Shown: positions 44,510 to 53,945, counted from the stretch's first letter. The stretch: DNA of 64,000 nt from MM2 sp035460165 (GCA_035460165.1 DATHWW010000003.1:62001-126000), one strand, 5' to 3'. Notes: generated by a model not told the origin, from the sequence alone. Program-made: numbers and translations.

Positions 44510-45700
44510 TTAAGCCGCCGCGTATATGCGTTCGGCGGCGGGAACCGCAGCACCCGCATCAACCTTGCGCCCCTGTGCCGCCAGCACCGACTCCAGTGCG
44601 GACAGGCAAACCTTGACGTTTTCCGGCGTGGAACTGGTGCCCATCAGGCCGATACGGAAAATCTTGCCGGCGAGATCGCCCAGGCCGGCGCCGATTTCGA
44701 TGCCATGCAGATTGAGCATGTCGGCACGCACTTGCGGCTCACTGATACCTTCCGGCACCACCACGGCGTTGAGTTGCGGCAGGCGGGATTGCTCTGCGAC
44801 CAGCAGCTCCAGGCCCAGCGCTTCCAGTCCGGCCAGCAAGGCGAGATGGTTGCGGCGATGGCGCGCCCAGGAGGCCTCCAGCCCCTCTTCCGCCAGCATC
44901 ACCAGCGATTCGTGCAGGCCATAGAGCGCATTGATCGGCGCGGTGTGGTGATAGGTGCGTTTGGCATCGGTCCAGTAACCGAGCACCAGGTTGAGGTCCA
45001 TGAACCAGCTTTGCACCGGCGTGGCGCGCGCCTTCACCTTGGCAATGGCACGCTCGCCGAACGACACCGGCGATAGGCCAGGAGTACAGGAAAGTCCCTT
45101 CTGGCTGCCGGAGTAAATCGCGTCTATACCCCACTCGTCCACCATCAGCGGGATGCAGCCGAGCGATGTGACGGCGTCGACGATAACCAGTGCGCCGTAA
45201 CGATGCGCGATTTCGGTCAGCAGTTTGGCATCGGATGCGACGCCGGTGGAGGTTTCGGCGTGCACGAAGGCAACGATCTTGATATCGGGATTGGCCTTGA
45301 GCGCGTCTTCCAGTTTTTGCGGATCGACCGCCGTGCCCCAGGCATCTTCGATCAGCACCAGCTCACCGCGCGTGCGTTTGACGTTTTCCACCATGCGGCG
45401 GCCGAACACGCCGTTGGAACAGACGATGACCTTGTCGCCCGGCTCCACCAGATTGACGAAGCAGCTTTCCATGCCCACCGAACCGGGCGCGGAAACCGGG
45501 AAAGTCAGCGCATTTTCGGTCTGGTACGCATAGCGCAGCAGTGTCTTCATCTCTTCCATCATCTCGCCGAAGCGCGGATCGAGGTGTCCCACCGTAGGGC
45601 GGGCCATCGCGTCGAGCACGCGTTGGTGAACATCGGACGGACCGGGGCCCAGCAGGATGCGCTTGGGCGGCTGAAAAGACTGAATACGCGGTGCGCTCAT
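44510..45700 (-). CDS. Class V aminotransferase (serine/alanine--glyoxylate type)
   Basis: A 396-residue PLP enzyme with RILLGPGPSDVHQRVL near the start, the PLP lysine in YSGSQKGLSCTPG, and the aspartate in LVIVDAVTSLG. It matches the alanine/serine-glyoxylate aminotransferase family, used in photorespiration-like glycolate salvage or the serine cycle; which amino donor is used cannot be told. The stop lies 18 bp from the 5' end of rnpB, so the rnpB promoter overlaps this gene's 3' end. Confidence 0.9.
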   Translation of the reverse strand: MSAPRIQSFQPPKRILLGPGPSDVHQRVLDAMARPTVGHLDPRFGEMMEEMKTLLRYAYQTENALTFPVSAPGSVGMESCFVNLVEPGDKVIVCSNGVFGRRMVENVKRTRGELVLIEDAWGTAVDPQKLEDALKANPDIKIVAFVHAETSTGVASDAKLLTEIAHRYGALVIVDAVTSLGCIPLMVDEWGIDAIYSGSQKGLSCTPGLSPVSFGERAIAKVKARATPVQSWFMDLNLVLGYWTDAKRTYHHTAPINALYGLHESLVMLAEEGLEASWARHRRNHLALLAGLEALGLELLVAEQSRLPQLNAVVVPEGISEPQVRADMLNLHGIEIGAGLGDLAGKIFRIGLMGTSSTPENVKVCLSALESVLAAQGRKVDAGAAVPAAERIYAAA

Positions 45701-45805
45701 GGAACAACTCCCCTAGGAATACGCAAAAGGGAACGATTCTACCGTTTAACTCTTCGGAATCAACTTCAAAATTAAGGAGTTATTCCGCATCGTAAAAAGG
45801 GAAAT

Positions 45806-46840
45806 CTAACCCTTCATCTTCCAGGCAATGTTCTGTCCGGCGCGCAACGGCACCAGCACGTCGTCGCCGAACGGCAGCGATTCCGGCACCGTCCAGCTTT
45901 CACGTACCAGCGTGATTTGCTCCGTATTACGCGGCAGGCCATAGAAATCCGCACCGTTGTAGCTGGCGAATGCTTCCAGCTTGTCCAGCGCACCGGCCTG
46001 CTCGAAAGCTTCGGCATACAACTCGATGGCCGCATGCGCGGTATACATGCCGGCGCAGCCGCAGGCGGCTTCCTTTGCGGACTTCGCATGCGGCGCACTG
46101 TCGGTGCCGAGAAAGAACTTTGGGCTCCCGGAAATCGCGGCGGCTACCAGCGCCTGGCGGTGTTCCTCACGCTTCAGCACCGGCAAGCAGTAATGATGCG
46201 GCCGGATGCCTCCGCCGAACATCGCGTTGCGGTTCATCAACAGATGGTGGGCGGTGATGGTCGCGCCGATGTTCGCAGGCGCGGATGCGACGAATTCCGC
46301 CGCGTCGCGGGTGGTGATGTGCTCGAACACGACTCTCAGGCCCGGAAAATCGCGGGTCAACGGGATCATGTGACGGTCGATAAACACTTTTTCACGATCG
46401 AACACATCCACGTCGGCATCGGTCACCTCGGCATGCACCAACAGCGGCATACCATGCTGTTCCATCGTGGCCAGCGCCACACGGCATTTGGCCAGATCGG
46501 TCACGCCCGAGTCGGAATTGGTCGTTGCCCCCGCCGGATAGAGCTTCACTCCATGCACGATGCCGCTGGCCTTGGCTGCGACGATGTCTTCCGCACTGGT
46601 GTTATCGGTCAGGTACAGCGTCATCAACGGCTCGAACCGCATGTCCGCAGGAAGTGCTGCAAGGATACGCTCGCGATACTCGACGGCCATTTTTGTCGTC
46701 GTCACCGGCGGACGCAGATTGGGCATCACGATAGCGCGTGCGAATTGGCGGGCGGTATCGGGCAGCACTTCGCGCATCGTCGCGCCGTCGCGCAAATGCA
46801 GGTGCCAATCGTCGGGGCGGGTAATGGTCAGGGTATTCAT
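45806..46840 (-). CDS. pyrC: Dihydroorotase (class II)
   Basis: A 344-residue amidohydrolase with the metal motif DDWHLHLRDG at residues 10-19, VKLYPAGATTNSDSGV (the carbamylated lysine), HAEVTD, FEHITTRDA and FLGTDSAPHA. It interconverts carbamoyl aspartate and dihydroorotate in pyrimidine synthesis. It overlaps rsmI by 4 bp, suggesting a two-gene unit. Confidence 0.96.
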   Translation of the reverse strand: MNTLTITRPDDWHLHLRDGATMREVLPDTARQFARAIVMPNLRPPVTTTKMAVEYRERILAALPADMRFEPLMTLYLTDNTSAEDIVAAKASGIVHGVKLYPAGATTNSDSGVTDLAKCRVALATMEQHGMPLLVHAEVTDADVDVFDREKVFIDRHMIPLTRDFPGLRVVFEHITTRDAAEFVASAPANIGATITAHHLLMNRNAMFGGGIRPHHYCLPVLKREEHRQALVAAAISGSPKFFLGTDSAPHAKSAKEAACGCAGMYTAHAAIELYAEAFEQAGALDKLEAFASYNGADFYGLPRNTEQITLVRESWTVPESLPFGDDVLVPLRAGQNIAWKMKG

Positions 46841-47682
46841 TCGGATTTCAATTCCAGAGCCAGTTGGTAAAGCGCGTTCTTTTTCGCGCCGGTGATGTCA
46901 GCCGCCAATTTTACCGCCTGTTTGAGCGGCAATTCATCCAGTAAGAGTTGCAGCACGCGCTGCGCGTCTTCGCTGATTTCGGCTTGCGGGGCATCAGGCG
47001 CGCCCTCCACCAGCAGCACGAATTCGCCGCGTTGCCGATTGGAATCGTCCAGCAACCAGGCTGCAGCCTCACCCAGTTGGCAACGATGCAGGGTTTCGAA
47101 GGTTTTGGTCAATTCGCGCGCAATCAGAATTCTCCGTACTTCGCCAAGAATCGCGGCCATGTCCTGCACGCTTTCGATCACCCGATGCGGCGCTTCGTAG
47201 AACACCAAGGCAGCAGGCTGATCGCGCAGCGTTTCCAGCGCCTTGCGGCGTTGGGCGCCGGAAGCCGGCAAAAAACCGTAAAAGAGAAAATGCGGCTGCG
47301 CGAAGCCCGCGGCGGACAATGCAGTGATGGCTGCACACGCGCCGGGCAAAGGAACCACACTCAGCCCGGCCTCGCGCGCCATCGCGACCAATACCGCCCC
47401 AGGATCGCTGATGCCCGGCGTACCGGCGTCCGATACCAGCGCCACTGATTTTCCGGCACGCAATTCGTCGAGAATTTTTTCACCGGCGCGCCGTTCGTTA
47501 TGCTCGTGCACCGCCACCAGCTTGGCCTTGATGCCCAGGTGCGTCAGCAAGTGCGCGCTATGCCGCGTATCCTCAGCCGCCACGATATCCACCGTCTTCA
47601 GCACCTCGATGGCGCGCAGGGTAATGTCCTGCAAATTCCCAATCGGCGTGGCTACCACATATAATGTGCCGCTATGACTCAA
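46837..47682 (-). CDS. rsmI: 16S rRNA (cytidine1402-2'-O)-methyltransferase
   Basis: A 281-residue SAM-dependent methyltransferase of the tetrapyrrole-methylase fold, with TLYVVATPIGNLQDIT, AAEDTRHSAHLLTHLGI, VALVSDAGTPGISDPG and VPLPGACAAITALSAAG. It modifies the same nucleotide as rsmH. No ATG is available; the start is TTG at 47682, with AAGGAAGG 10 nt upstream. Its 5' end overlaps the divergent lpoA start by 9 bp. Confidence 0.94.
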   Translation of the reverse strand: MSHSGTLYVVATPIGNLQDITLRAIEVLKTVDIVAAEDTRHSAHLLTHLGIKAKLVAVHEHNERRAGEKILDELRAGKSVALVSDAGTPGISDPGAVLVAMAREAGLSVVPLPGACAAITALSAAGFAQPHFLFYGFLPASGAQRRKALETLRDQPAALVFYEAPHRVIESVQDMAAILGEVRRILIARELTKTFETLHRCQLGEAAAWLLDDSNRQRGEFVLLVEGAPDAPQAEISEDAQRVLQLLLDELPLKQAVKLAADITGAKKNALYQLALELKSE

Positions 47683-49320
47683 CGTTTCATTGCCTTCCTT
47701 ATCCTTTGTTGCACGCTGGCGCCCGGCGCAAATGCCGCCGATAACGTCCCGGCAACCTCCTCCAAATCCTCACCGGCCACCAAAGCATTCAAGCCGCCGG
47801 AAGAGCGCTATCTCGCGGGGCTGGAGTGCCTGAAAAAATCCGATGTCCCGTGCGCGCAAGTCGCGCTCGCCGGCATCAATCCGGCCTCGCCCTATGCCAA
47901 GATCCTTGAAGCGCAGATTGCCGTCGGCGGGCAGGATTACGACACCGTTCTGCGCCTGCTGATCCCGCTTCAGGCAGAGGAAAACCTGCTGCCCGCGGCG
48001 CTTGCGAGTTTACACGCAAGCCTGGCACTAGCCTATGAAAACCAGGGAAACACGTTACGCGCGGCCGAGCAGCGCTCGCAAGCCGACTCTTACCTGCAAG
48101 CACCTGAAGCCCGCGCCGCCAACCAGAAACAACTGCTTGAATCCTTGACCGCACTGCCCAAGGATGCGCTTCTGGAAATGCGCGGCGAAAGCGCGGACAC
48201 CGCCGTGCAAGGATGGATAGACCTGGCGCTTGCCATTGCCCACTCCGGCCAGCGAAACAGTGCGCTTGCGCAGTGGCGGCAGGCCTACCCCGACCATCCT
48301 GCCAATGAAACCACACTGGGCGCGCAGTCAGCGCCGGCAGCGGCCAACTCCGCGGAGCAAAAGCTCGCCGGCAAGGTCGCACTGCTGCTGCCGATCGACA
48401 CCCCCGCCTTTGCATTTGCCGCCGAAGCCGTGCGCAGCGGCTTCAGCGCGGCACAGAAAGCAGCAAACAGTCCGGCGGAAATCGTCATTTATCCGACATA
48501 CGGCCGCAAGGACGAAGTCGCCGCGATTTATCGCCAGGCCATTGCGGAAGGTGCGCAATATGTCGTCGGCCCATTGACGCGCGGAGAAGTGGCCGGATTG
48601 CTGGAGCCGGGGCTCATCAGCGTTCCGACCGTTGCCTTGAACGTGCTCGATGAACAATCCGCAACGCCGGCAAAGCTGGTCCAATTCGGCCTACCGGTAG
48701 AAGAGGAAGCCATGCAGCTGGCGAAACTCGCCCGCGCCCAAGGCATGCAGACGACGGTGATTGCCGCAGCGAATACCCCGCTCGGCAAGCGCATGGCCCA
48801 AGCCTTTGCCTCCGAGTGGACGGAGCAAGGCGGCGTGGTCGTACTGCAAGCCGAATTCAACGAGCAATCCAATTTGCTGGATTTCAAGACCCAGATCGCA
48901 ACCGAGCGCGCCGACATGATTTTCCTGGCCGCAAATACCGAACAAGCGCGCTGGATTCGGCCCTACCTGAACCAGGCGACCCCCACTTTTGCGCTTTCGC
49001 ACATCTATGACGGCAATCCCGCGAATCGAGAAAACGGCGTTTTGAATGCGATCCATTTCGTCGACATGCCCTGGCTGCTGAATCCGGATGACGCTGGTTA
49101 TTCCGCCTATCGCGAGGCCTCTGCCGATCTCCCGCCAAACGCGCAACGCTGGTTTGCGGTGGGCGTCGATGCCTGGAACATCCTTTCCGCCCTTGCCGGG
49201 AACCCGGCCGAAAATATGCAATTGCGCGGGCTCACGGGCACGATCATGCTGCACGGCAACCGCATCCAGCGCGCATTGCCGCTGGCGCAATTCCGTAGCG
49301 ACGGGATAGTGCTGGAGTAG
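47674..49320 (+). CDS. lpoA: LpoA-type penicillin-binding protein activator
   Basis: 548 residues. A signal peptide (cleavage probably after GANA) is followed by a TPR-like helical domain (about 40-215) and a type 1 periplasmic-binding fold (about 225-545, VALLLPIDTPAFAFAAEAV). LpoA activates PBP1A from the outer membrane in E. coli, where it is a lipoprotein. Here no acceptable lipobox is seen (LILC has Leu before Cys), so it may be soluble. The order rsmI, lpoA, yraN, diaA, dolP matches E. coli. Confidence 0.88.
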   Translation: MTQRFIAFLILCCTLAPGANAADNVPATSSKSSPATKAFKPPEERYLAGLECLKKSDVPCAQVALAGINPASPYAKILEAQIAVGGQDYDTVLRLLIPLQAEENLLPAALASLHASLALAYENQGNTLRAAEQRSQADSYLQAPEARAANQKQLLESLTALPKDALLEMRGESADTAVQGWIDLALAIAHSGQRNSALAQWRQAYPDHPANETTLGAQSAPAAANSAEQKLAGKVALLLPIDTPAFAFAAEAVRSGFSAAQKAANSPAEIVIYPTYGRKDEVAAIYRQAIAEGAQYVVGPLTRGEVAGLLEPGLISVPTVALNVLDEQSATPAKLVQFGLPVEEEAMQLAKLARAQGMQTTVIAAANTPLGKRMAQAFASEWTEQGGVVVLQAEFNEQSNLLDFKTQIATERADMIFLAANTEQARWIRPYLNQATPTFALSHIYDGNPANRENGVLNAIHFVDMPWLLNPDDAGYSAYREASADLPPNAQRWFAVGVDAWNILSALAGNPAENMQLRGLTGTIMLHGNRIQRALPLAQFRSDGIVLE

Positions 49321-49325
49321 CCCGG

Positions 49326-49670
49326 ATGAGCACTGCCGGCAACGCCGCTGAAAAGTTAGCCGCCGCCTACCTGCAACAAAAGGGGTTGAAACTGCTCGAA
49401 TCGAATTACCGCTGCCGCTTCGGTGAAATCGACCTCATCATGCGCGATGGCAAGGAAACCGTTTTCGTCGAAGTCAGGCTGCGCAGCAATGCTTTTTTCG
49501 GCGGCGCAGGCGCAAGCATCACCACCGACAAACAACAAAAACTGACGCGCACGGCGGAGCATTACCTGATGCAACACGGGGCGACGCCCTGCCGCTTTGA
49601 CGCGGTACTGCTGAATTCACTGTCGAACGACAACCTGACTTGGCTTAAAAACGCTTTCGAAGCGATCTGA
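49326..49670 (+). CDS. yraN: YraN / UPF0102 family protein
   Basis: A 114-residue protein of the Holliday-junction-resolvase-like nuclease fold, with GNAAEKLAAAYLQQKGLKLLESNYRCRFGEIDLI and VFVEVRLRSNAFFGGA, which hold the family's presumed catalytic residues. Function is unproven in any organism. It starts 5 bp after lpoA. Confidence 0.92.
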   Translation: MSTAGNAAEKLAAAYLQQKGLKLLESNYRCRFGEIDLIMRDGKETVFVEVRLRSNAFFGGAGASITTDKQQKLTRTAEHYLMQHGATPCRFDAVLLNSLSNDNLTWLKNAFEAI

Positions 49671-49678
49671 ACATCACC

Positions 49679-50269
49679 ATGAATCTGATACCCCGTATAG
49701 TTGGCCATTTCGAGGAAAGCGCACAGCTCAAGCTTGTCAGCGCGGATTTGCTAGCTCCGGCAATTGCCGAGGCCGCCGCGATGATTGTTGCCGCCCTTCT
49801 CGAAGACAAGAAAGTCCTCACCTGTGGCAATGGCGGATCGGCCGCACTCGCACAGTATTTCGCTGCGCGCATGCTGAACCGTTTCGACATGGAACGCCCT
49901 GGGCTGGCGACCATTTCCCTTTCAGCGGACAACTCGACGCTGACGTCGATTGCCAACGACTCCAACTTCACGCAGGTGTTCTCGAAGCAAATCATGGCAT
50001 TAGGCCAGCCAGGCGATATTCTTTTGGCGATGAGCACCAGCGGAAATTCGCAAAACGTACTGGATGCGATTATCGCCGCACACGAGCGCGGCATGAATGT
50101 GGTCGCCTTCAGCGGGGGCGACGGCGGGAGCCTGATGGAACTTTTAATCCCTCAGGATATTCATATCGGCGTCCCCCACGAAAATACTGCCCGCGTTCAG
50201 GAAATGTATCTTCTTGTACTGCACTGCCTGTGCGATTCCATCGATTGTCTTCTGCTAGGAGTTGAATAA
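49679..50269 (+). CDS. diaA: SIS-domain protein DiaA (DnaA initiator-associating)
   Basis: A 196-residue single SIS domain with TCGNGGSAALAQYFAARMLNRF and MSTSGNSQNVLDAI, which form the phosphosugar-binding site. It resembles GmhA, but its place between yraN and dolP identifies DiaA, which stimulates DnaA assembly at oriC. It abuts the next start with no gap. Confidence 0.88.
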   Translation: MNLIPRIVGHFEESAQLKLVSADLLAPAIAEAAAMIVAALLEDKKVLTCGNGGSAALAQYFAARMLNRFDMERPGLATISLSADNSTLTSIANDSNFTQVFSKQIMALGQPGDILLAMSTSGNSQNVLDAIIAAHERGMNVVAFSGGDGGSLMELLIPQDIHIGVPHENTARVQEMYLLVLHCLCDSIDCLLLGVE

Positions 50270-50851
50270 ATGACACGCTTACTAAAACTAATATTACTGG
50301 CTGTCTCGCTCACTACCGCCTTGAATGCTTGCGTTCCTGTCGTTGCCGGAGGCGCGGCAGCGGGAGGATTTGCGGCTGCCGATCGCCGCACTTCGGGTGC
50401 TTACGTGGATGACGAAGGCATCGAATGGAAGGCCCTCACCGAAATCGAAAAGCAAATGCGTAACAAGATTCATGTCAACGTCACCAGCTTCAATCGCAAT
50501 GTGTTGCTGACCGGCGAAGCCCTGGACGAGGACACCAAGAAGCAGGCCGAATCCATCGCCAAGGAAATCGCCAATGTACGCAACGTCACCAATGAACTGC
50601 AGATTGGCCTCGCCAGCACGGTGCCCGACCGCAGCCGGGACGGCTACCTGACCTCGCTGGTTAAAGGCAAGATGTACAAGGAAAACCGTTTCCCGCCCAA
50701 TTACGTCAAGGTCGTGACGGAAGCCGGAGTGGTGTATCTGATGGGCATGGTGACGCGCCAGGAGGCCGAAGATGCGGTAGATATAGCTCGCAGTATCGAC
50801 GGCGTGGAGAAAGTGGTCAAAGTCTTCGAATACGTGATCGTCGAGCCGTAA
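50270..50851 (+). CDS. dolP: BON-domain outer-membrane lipoprotein DolP
   Basis: A 193-residue lipoprotein (signal ending LNAC, lipidated Cys at about residue 19) with a Gly/Ala linker and two BON domains (about 50-115 and 125-190), the second holding GVVYLMGMVTRQEAEDAV. DolP/YraP supports outer-membrane integrity and BAM function. It is the last gene of the lpoA operon. Confidence 0.92.
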   Translation: MTRLLKLILLAVSLTTALNACVPVVAGGAAAGGFAAADRRTSGAYVDDEGIEWKALTEIEKQMRNKIHVNVTSFNRNVLLTGEALDEDTKKQAESIAKEIANVRNVTNELQIGLASTVPDRSRDGYLTSLVKGKMYKENRFPPNYVKVVTEAGVVYLMGMVTRQEAEDAVDIARSIDGVEKVVKVFEYVIVEP

Positions 50852-50898
50852 CGGACTGCTATAATTCGGTTATTCAGATTGAGTAATTTTAACGAACC

Positions 50899-51192
50899 AT
50901 GAGTACCGAAATCATTATCGAAGGCCTGACGCGCGCAGGCAAACCTTTCCGCCCGAGCGACTGGGTGGATCGCATGTGCAGCACCTACGCCACCTTCGGG
51001 CCGGATCGCAAGCTGCGCTATTCCCCCTACCTGAAACCGCGCCTGCTGAACGGCGTGCGCTGCCTGGCGGTGGATACCAAGCTGAAGGACGTCAATCCGG
51101 AAGGGTTCGCGCAACTGATGCATTTCGCCGAAGAAAACCAGCTGAACATGAAAGACGCTGAAGGAAACGATATTCCGGTTCCGGCAGTCTGA
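50899..51192 (+). CDS. DUF3579 family protein
   Basis: A 97-residue protein with RPSDWVDRMCSTYATFGPDRKLRYSPYL, followed by VRCLAVDTKL and FAQLMHFAEENQL. The family is typical of betaproteobacteria and has no known role. It has its own promoter-like TATAATTCGG about 40 bp upstream. Confidence 0.88.
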   Translation: MSTEIIIEGLTRAGKPFRPSDWVDRMCSTYATFGPDRKLRYSPYLKPRLLNGVRCLAVDTKLKDVNPEGFAQLMHFAEENQLNMKDAEGNDIPVPAV

Positions 51193-51219
51193 GCAATGTA
51201 ACCGTCGCGGCTTGGCGGT

Positions 51220-51714
51220 TCATTTATCCGCGGTCACACGCTCCACTTGCTGGCGCGTCATTAGTCCGCGCTGCATTTTGACCAGCTGCCCTTGCGGGTT
51301 GTAGATGTAAGTGGTCGGCAGGATATCTGCCGAACCGAACTGGCGGGCGACCTTGTCGTCGCCGAGTACGATAGGATAGGAAATCAGATTGTCGTCGACA
51401 AAGTCGCGAATCTCCTTATCAGCCTCATACTCCATGGCAACGCCGATCACGACCAGATTCTTGCGCTTGTCGTGCAAGGCGATCAGGTCCGGGACTTCCT
51501 CCAGGCAGGGCGGACACCAGGTCGCCCAGAAGTTAACCAACACCCACTTACCCTTGTAGTCCGACAACGCATGGGTTTTGCCGCTCATGTCCTGCAGCAT
51601 GAATCCATCCGCGGCCTGAACCGGCAAAACACCCGACGCCAGCAAGCCCAGCAACAGCGCCATTCGCGCGCAAGCACTGGCAAACGGTTGGTAGGTTTTT
51701 CGGAGTCGATTCAT
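51220..51714 (-). CDS. Periplasmic TlpA/ResA-like thiol-disulfide oxidoreductase
   Basis: 164 residues with a signal peptide (cleavage after VQA or nearby) and a Redoxin domain with active site WATWCPPC and cis-Pro in ILPTTYI. It is likely a periplasmic reductant for cytochrome c maturation or related thiols. ATG 51714 is chosen over the frame's upstream end because it directly precedes the signal peptide. It is convergent with the DUF3579 gene. Confidence 0.88.
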   Translation of the reverse strand: MNRLRKTYQPFASACARMALLLGLLASGVLPVQAADGFMLQDMSGKTHALSDYKGKWVLVNFWATWCPPCLEEVPDLIALHDKRKNLVVIGVAMEYEADKEIRDFVDDNLISYPIVLGDDKVARQFGSADILPTTYIYNPQGQLVKMQRGLMTRQQVERVTADK

Positions 51715-51896
51715 ATCATTGCATCTGTTTGGAAATGGCGAGTTGAGTTTACCATTCGGGATTGCTTGAAGAGACTTCACTTAGGCAGGTTTTTTCGCTA
51801 GGATAGCGAGAATGCCTTTTTCCGGCTGATTCAATCTTGGTTTTTCAAAACCGCTGAACGCCTTAACCACACAGAATCAAATCAACGAGGTTCAAC

Positions 51897-52223
51897 ATGA
51901 GCGAACATATTGTGCATATTAGCGATGACGCCTTCGAGCAGGAAGTCCTGCAATCCCAGGTGCCCGTGCTGGTCGACTACTGGGCAGAGTGGTGCGGCCC
52001 CTGCAAGATGATCGCCCCCATCCTGGACGAAGTCGCCAAGGAATATTCCGGCAAGCTGAAAGTCGCCAAGCTGAACATCGATGAGAATCAGCAAACCCCG
52101 CCCAAGTACGGCATACGCGGCATTCCGACCCTAATGCTGTTCAAGAACGGCAACGTCGAAGCAACCAAAGTTGGCGCACTGTCCAAATCTCAATTAACAG
52201 CGTTTATTGACAGCAATATTTAA
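51897..52223 (+). CDS. trxA: Thioredoxin 1
   Basis: A 108-residue canonical thioredoxin with active site WCGPCKMIAP, cis-Pro in RGIPTLMLF and a buried aspartate region. It is the cytosolic disulfide reductant. It stands alone upstream of rho, as in many proteobacteria; the ATG follows AACGAGG. Confidence 0.97.
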   Translation: MSEHIVHISDDAFEQEVLQSQVPVLVDYWAEWCGPCKMIAPILDEVAKEYSGKLKVAKLNIDENQQTPPKYGIRGIPTLMLFKNGNVEATKVGALSKSQLTAFIDSNI

Positions 52224-52236
52224 AGCCGATACGCTG

Positions 52237-52285
52237 GCGTCTGATTCCTGTTCAAAACTGCCCTAAAGCAGCGGGAATCAGGCGC
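52237..52285 (+). terminator. Long stem-loop between trxA and rho
   Basis: GCGTCTGATTCC (52237-52248) and GGAATCAGGCGC (52274-52285) pair at 11 of 12 positions (the other a T/G) around a 25-nt loop. No T run follows, so it could protect the trxA mRNA end or belong to the rho leader rather than act as an intrinsic terminator. Confidence 0.45.
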
Positions 52286-52343
52286 TTAACCCGCCTTACC
52301 TCTTTCCCCCGCTCTCCAAGATTTACCAGCGAGTCCTTGCATA

Positions 52344-53603
52344 ATGCACTTATCCGACCTGAAACACCTACCTGTCACCGAACTCGTCGAAATGGCTATT
52401 GCCAACGAAGTCGAGGGCGCCAGCCGCATGCGCAAGCAGGACCTGATTTTCGCCTTGCTCAAAAACAAGGCCAAGAAAGGCGACAGCATTTTTGGCGACG
52501 GCACACTGGAGGTGCTGCAGGATGGATTCGGATTCCTGCGCGCGCCGGACAGCTCGTATCTGGCGGGGCCGGATGATATTTACGTTTCACCCTCGCAAAT
52601 TCGCCGCTTCAATCTGCATACCGGCGACACTATCACCGGTGAAATCCGCACACCTAAGGAAGGCGAACGCTACTTTGCGCTGGTCAAGGTCGACACCGTC
52701 AACGGCGAACCGCCCGAGAATACCAAGCACAAGATCCTCTTCGAAAACCTGACGCCGCTGTTCCCGACCAAGCCGCTGACGCTGGAACGCGAAATTCGCG
52801 GTGAAGAAAACATCACCGGCCGCGTGATCGACATGATCGCCCCAATCGGCAAGGGCCAGCGCGCCTTGCTGGTCGCCAGCCCGAAGTCCGGCAAGACGGT
52901 GATGATGCAGCACATCGCGCACGCGATCACCTCCAACCATCCCGATGTCGTATTGATCGTATTGCTGATCGACGAACGCCCGGAAGAAGTGACGGAAATG
53001 ACCCGCTCGGTGAAGGGCGAAGTGGTCGCCTCCACCTTCGACGAACCGGCCACGCGCCACGTGCAGGTCGCCGAAATGGTGCTGGAAAAGGCCAAGCGCC
53101 TGGTCGAACACAAGAAGGACGTGGTGATCCTGCTGGACTCCATCACACGCCTTGCCCGGGCCTACAACACCGTGGTGCCGTCCTCCGGCAAGGTGCTGAC
53201 CGGCGGCGTGGATGCCAATGCGCTGCAGCGCCCGAAACGTTTCTTCGGCGCCGCCCGCAATATCGAGGAAGGCGGTAGCTTAACCATCATCGCCACTGCA
53301 CTGGTCGATACCGGCTCGCGCATGGACGACGTGATCTACGAAGAATTCAAGGGCACCGGCAACATGGAAATCCATCTCGACCGCCGCATGGCCGAGAAGC
53401 GCCAGTACCCCGCGATCAACGTCAACAAGTCCGGTACGCGCCGAGAAGAATTGCTGATCGAGAAGGACATCCTGCAAAAGATCTGGGTGCTGCGTAAGCT
53501 GCTGTACCCGATGGATGACCTCGAAGCGATGGAATTCCTGCTCGACAAGATCAAGTCCACGAAGAACAACGCGGAGTTCTTCGACGCGATGCGTCGCGGT
53601 TAA
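52344..53603 (+). CDS. rho: Transcription termination factor Rho
   Basis: A 419-residue hexameric RNA helicase. It has the N-terminal helix bundle, the cold-shock-like RNA-binding domain (DGFGFLRAPDSSYLAGPDDIYVSP), Walker A ASPKSGKTVMM, LLIDERPEEVTEM, and the Q/R-loop region GGVDANALQRPKRFFGAARN. It has normal length. The transcript may be autoregulated, as in E. coli; no proof here. Confidence 0.98.
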   Translation: MHLSDLKHLPVTELVEMAIANEVEGASRMRKQDLIFALLKNKAKKGDSIFGDGTLEVLQDGFGFLRAPDSSYLAGPDDIYVSPSQIRRFNLHTGDTITGEIRTPKEGERYFALVKVDTVNGEPPENTKHKILFENLTPLFPTKPLTLEREIRGEENITGRVIDMIAPIGKGQRALLVASPKSGKTVMMQHIAHAITSNHPDVVLIVLLIDERPEEVTEMTRSVKGEVVASTFDEPATRHVQVAEMVLEKAKRLVEHKKDVVILLDSITRLARAYNTVVPSSGKVLTGGVDANALQRPKRFFGAARNIEEGGSLTIIATALVDTGSRMDDVIYEEFKGTGNMEIHLDRRMAEKRQYPAINVNKSGTRREELLIEKDILQKIWVLRKLLYPMDDLEAMEFLLDKIKSTKNNAEFFDAMRRG

Positions 53604-53692
53604 AAGACCGCTCGGAAACAGTTGAAAAATGTTTGAATTTGCTGGATAATCGCCAGCTTTCTTGCGACAGCACCAAGCTTAAGGACATCAGA

Positions 53693-53893
53693 ATGAAAGC
53701 CGACATTCATCCGGATTACAATGAAATCACCGTAACCTGCAGTTGCGGCAACAAGTTCGAGACCCGCTCCACCAACGGTAAGAACCTGAACATCGAAGTA
53801 TGTTCGCAATGCCATCCGTTCTATACCGGCAAGCAAAAGATCATGGACACCGCCGGTCGCGTGGAAAAGTTCCGCCAAAAGTACGGCATGTAA
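53693..53893 (+). CDS. rpmE: 50S ribosomal protein L31 (zinc form)
   Basis: A 66-residue protein, MKADIHPDYNEITVTCSCGN, with Cys pairs CSC and CSQC, so it is the zinc-binding RpmE form. The ATG at 53693 is the conserved family start; the frame opens earlier. A terminator follows. Confidence 0.96.
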   Translation: MKADIHPDYNEITVTCSCGNKFETRSTNGKNLNIEVCSQCHPFYTGKQKIMDTAGRVEKFRQKYGM

Positions 53894-53920
53894 TTGTTGT
53901 TGGCTTGAGCCGGCAAAACG

Positions 53921-53945
53921 AAAGGCAGCTTCGGCTGCCTTTTTG
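53921..53945 (+). terminator. Rho-independent terminator after rpmE
   Basis: AAAGGCAGC and GCTGCCTTT pair around TTCG, followed by a T run. Confidence 0.92.
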
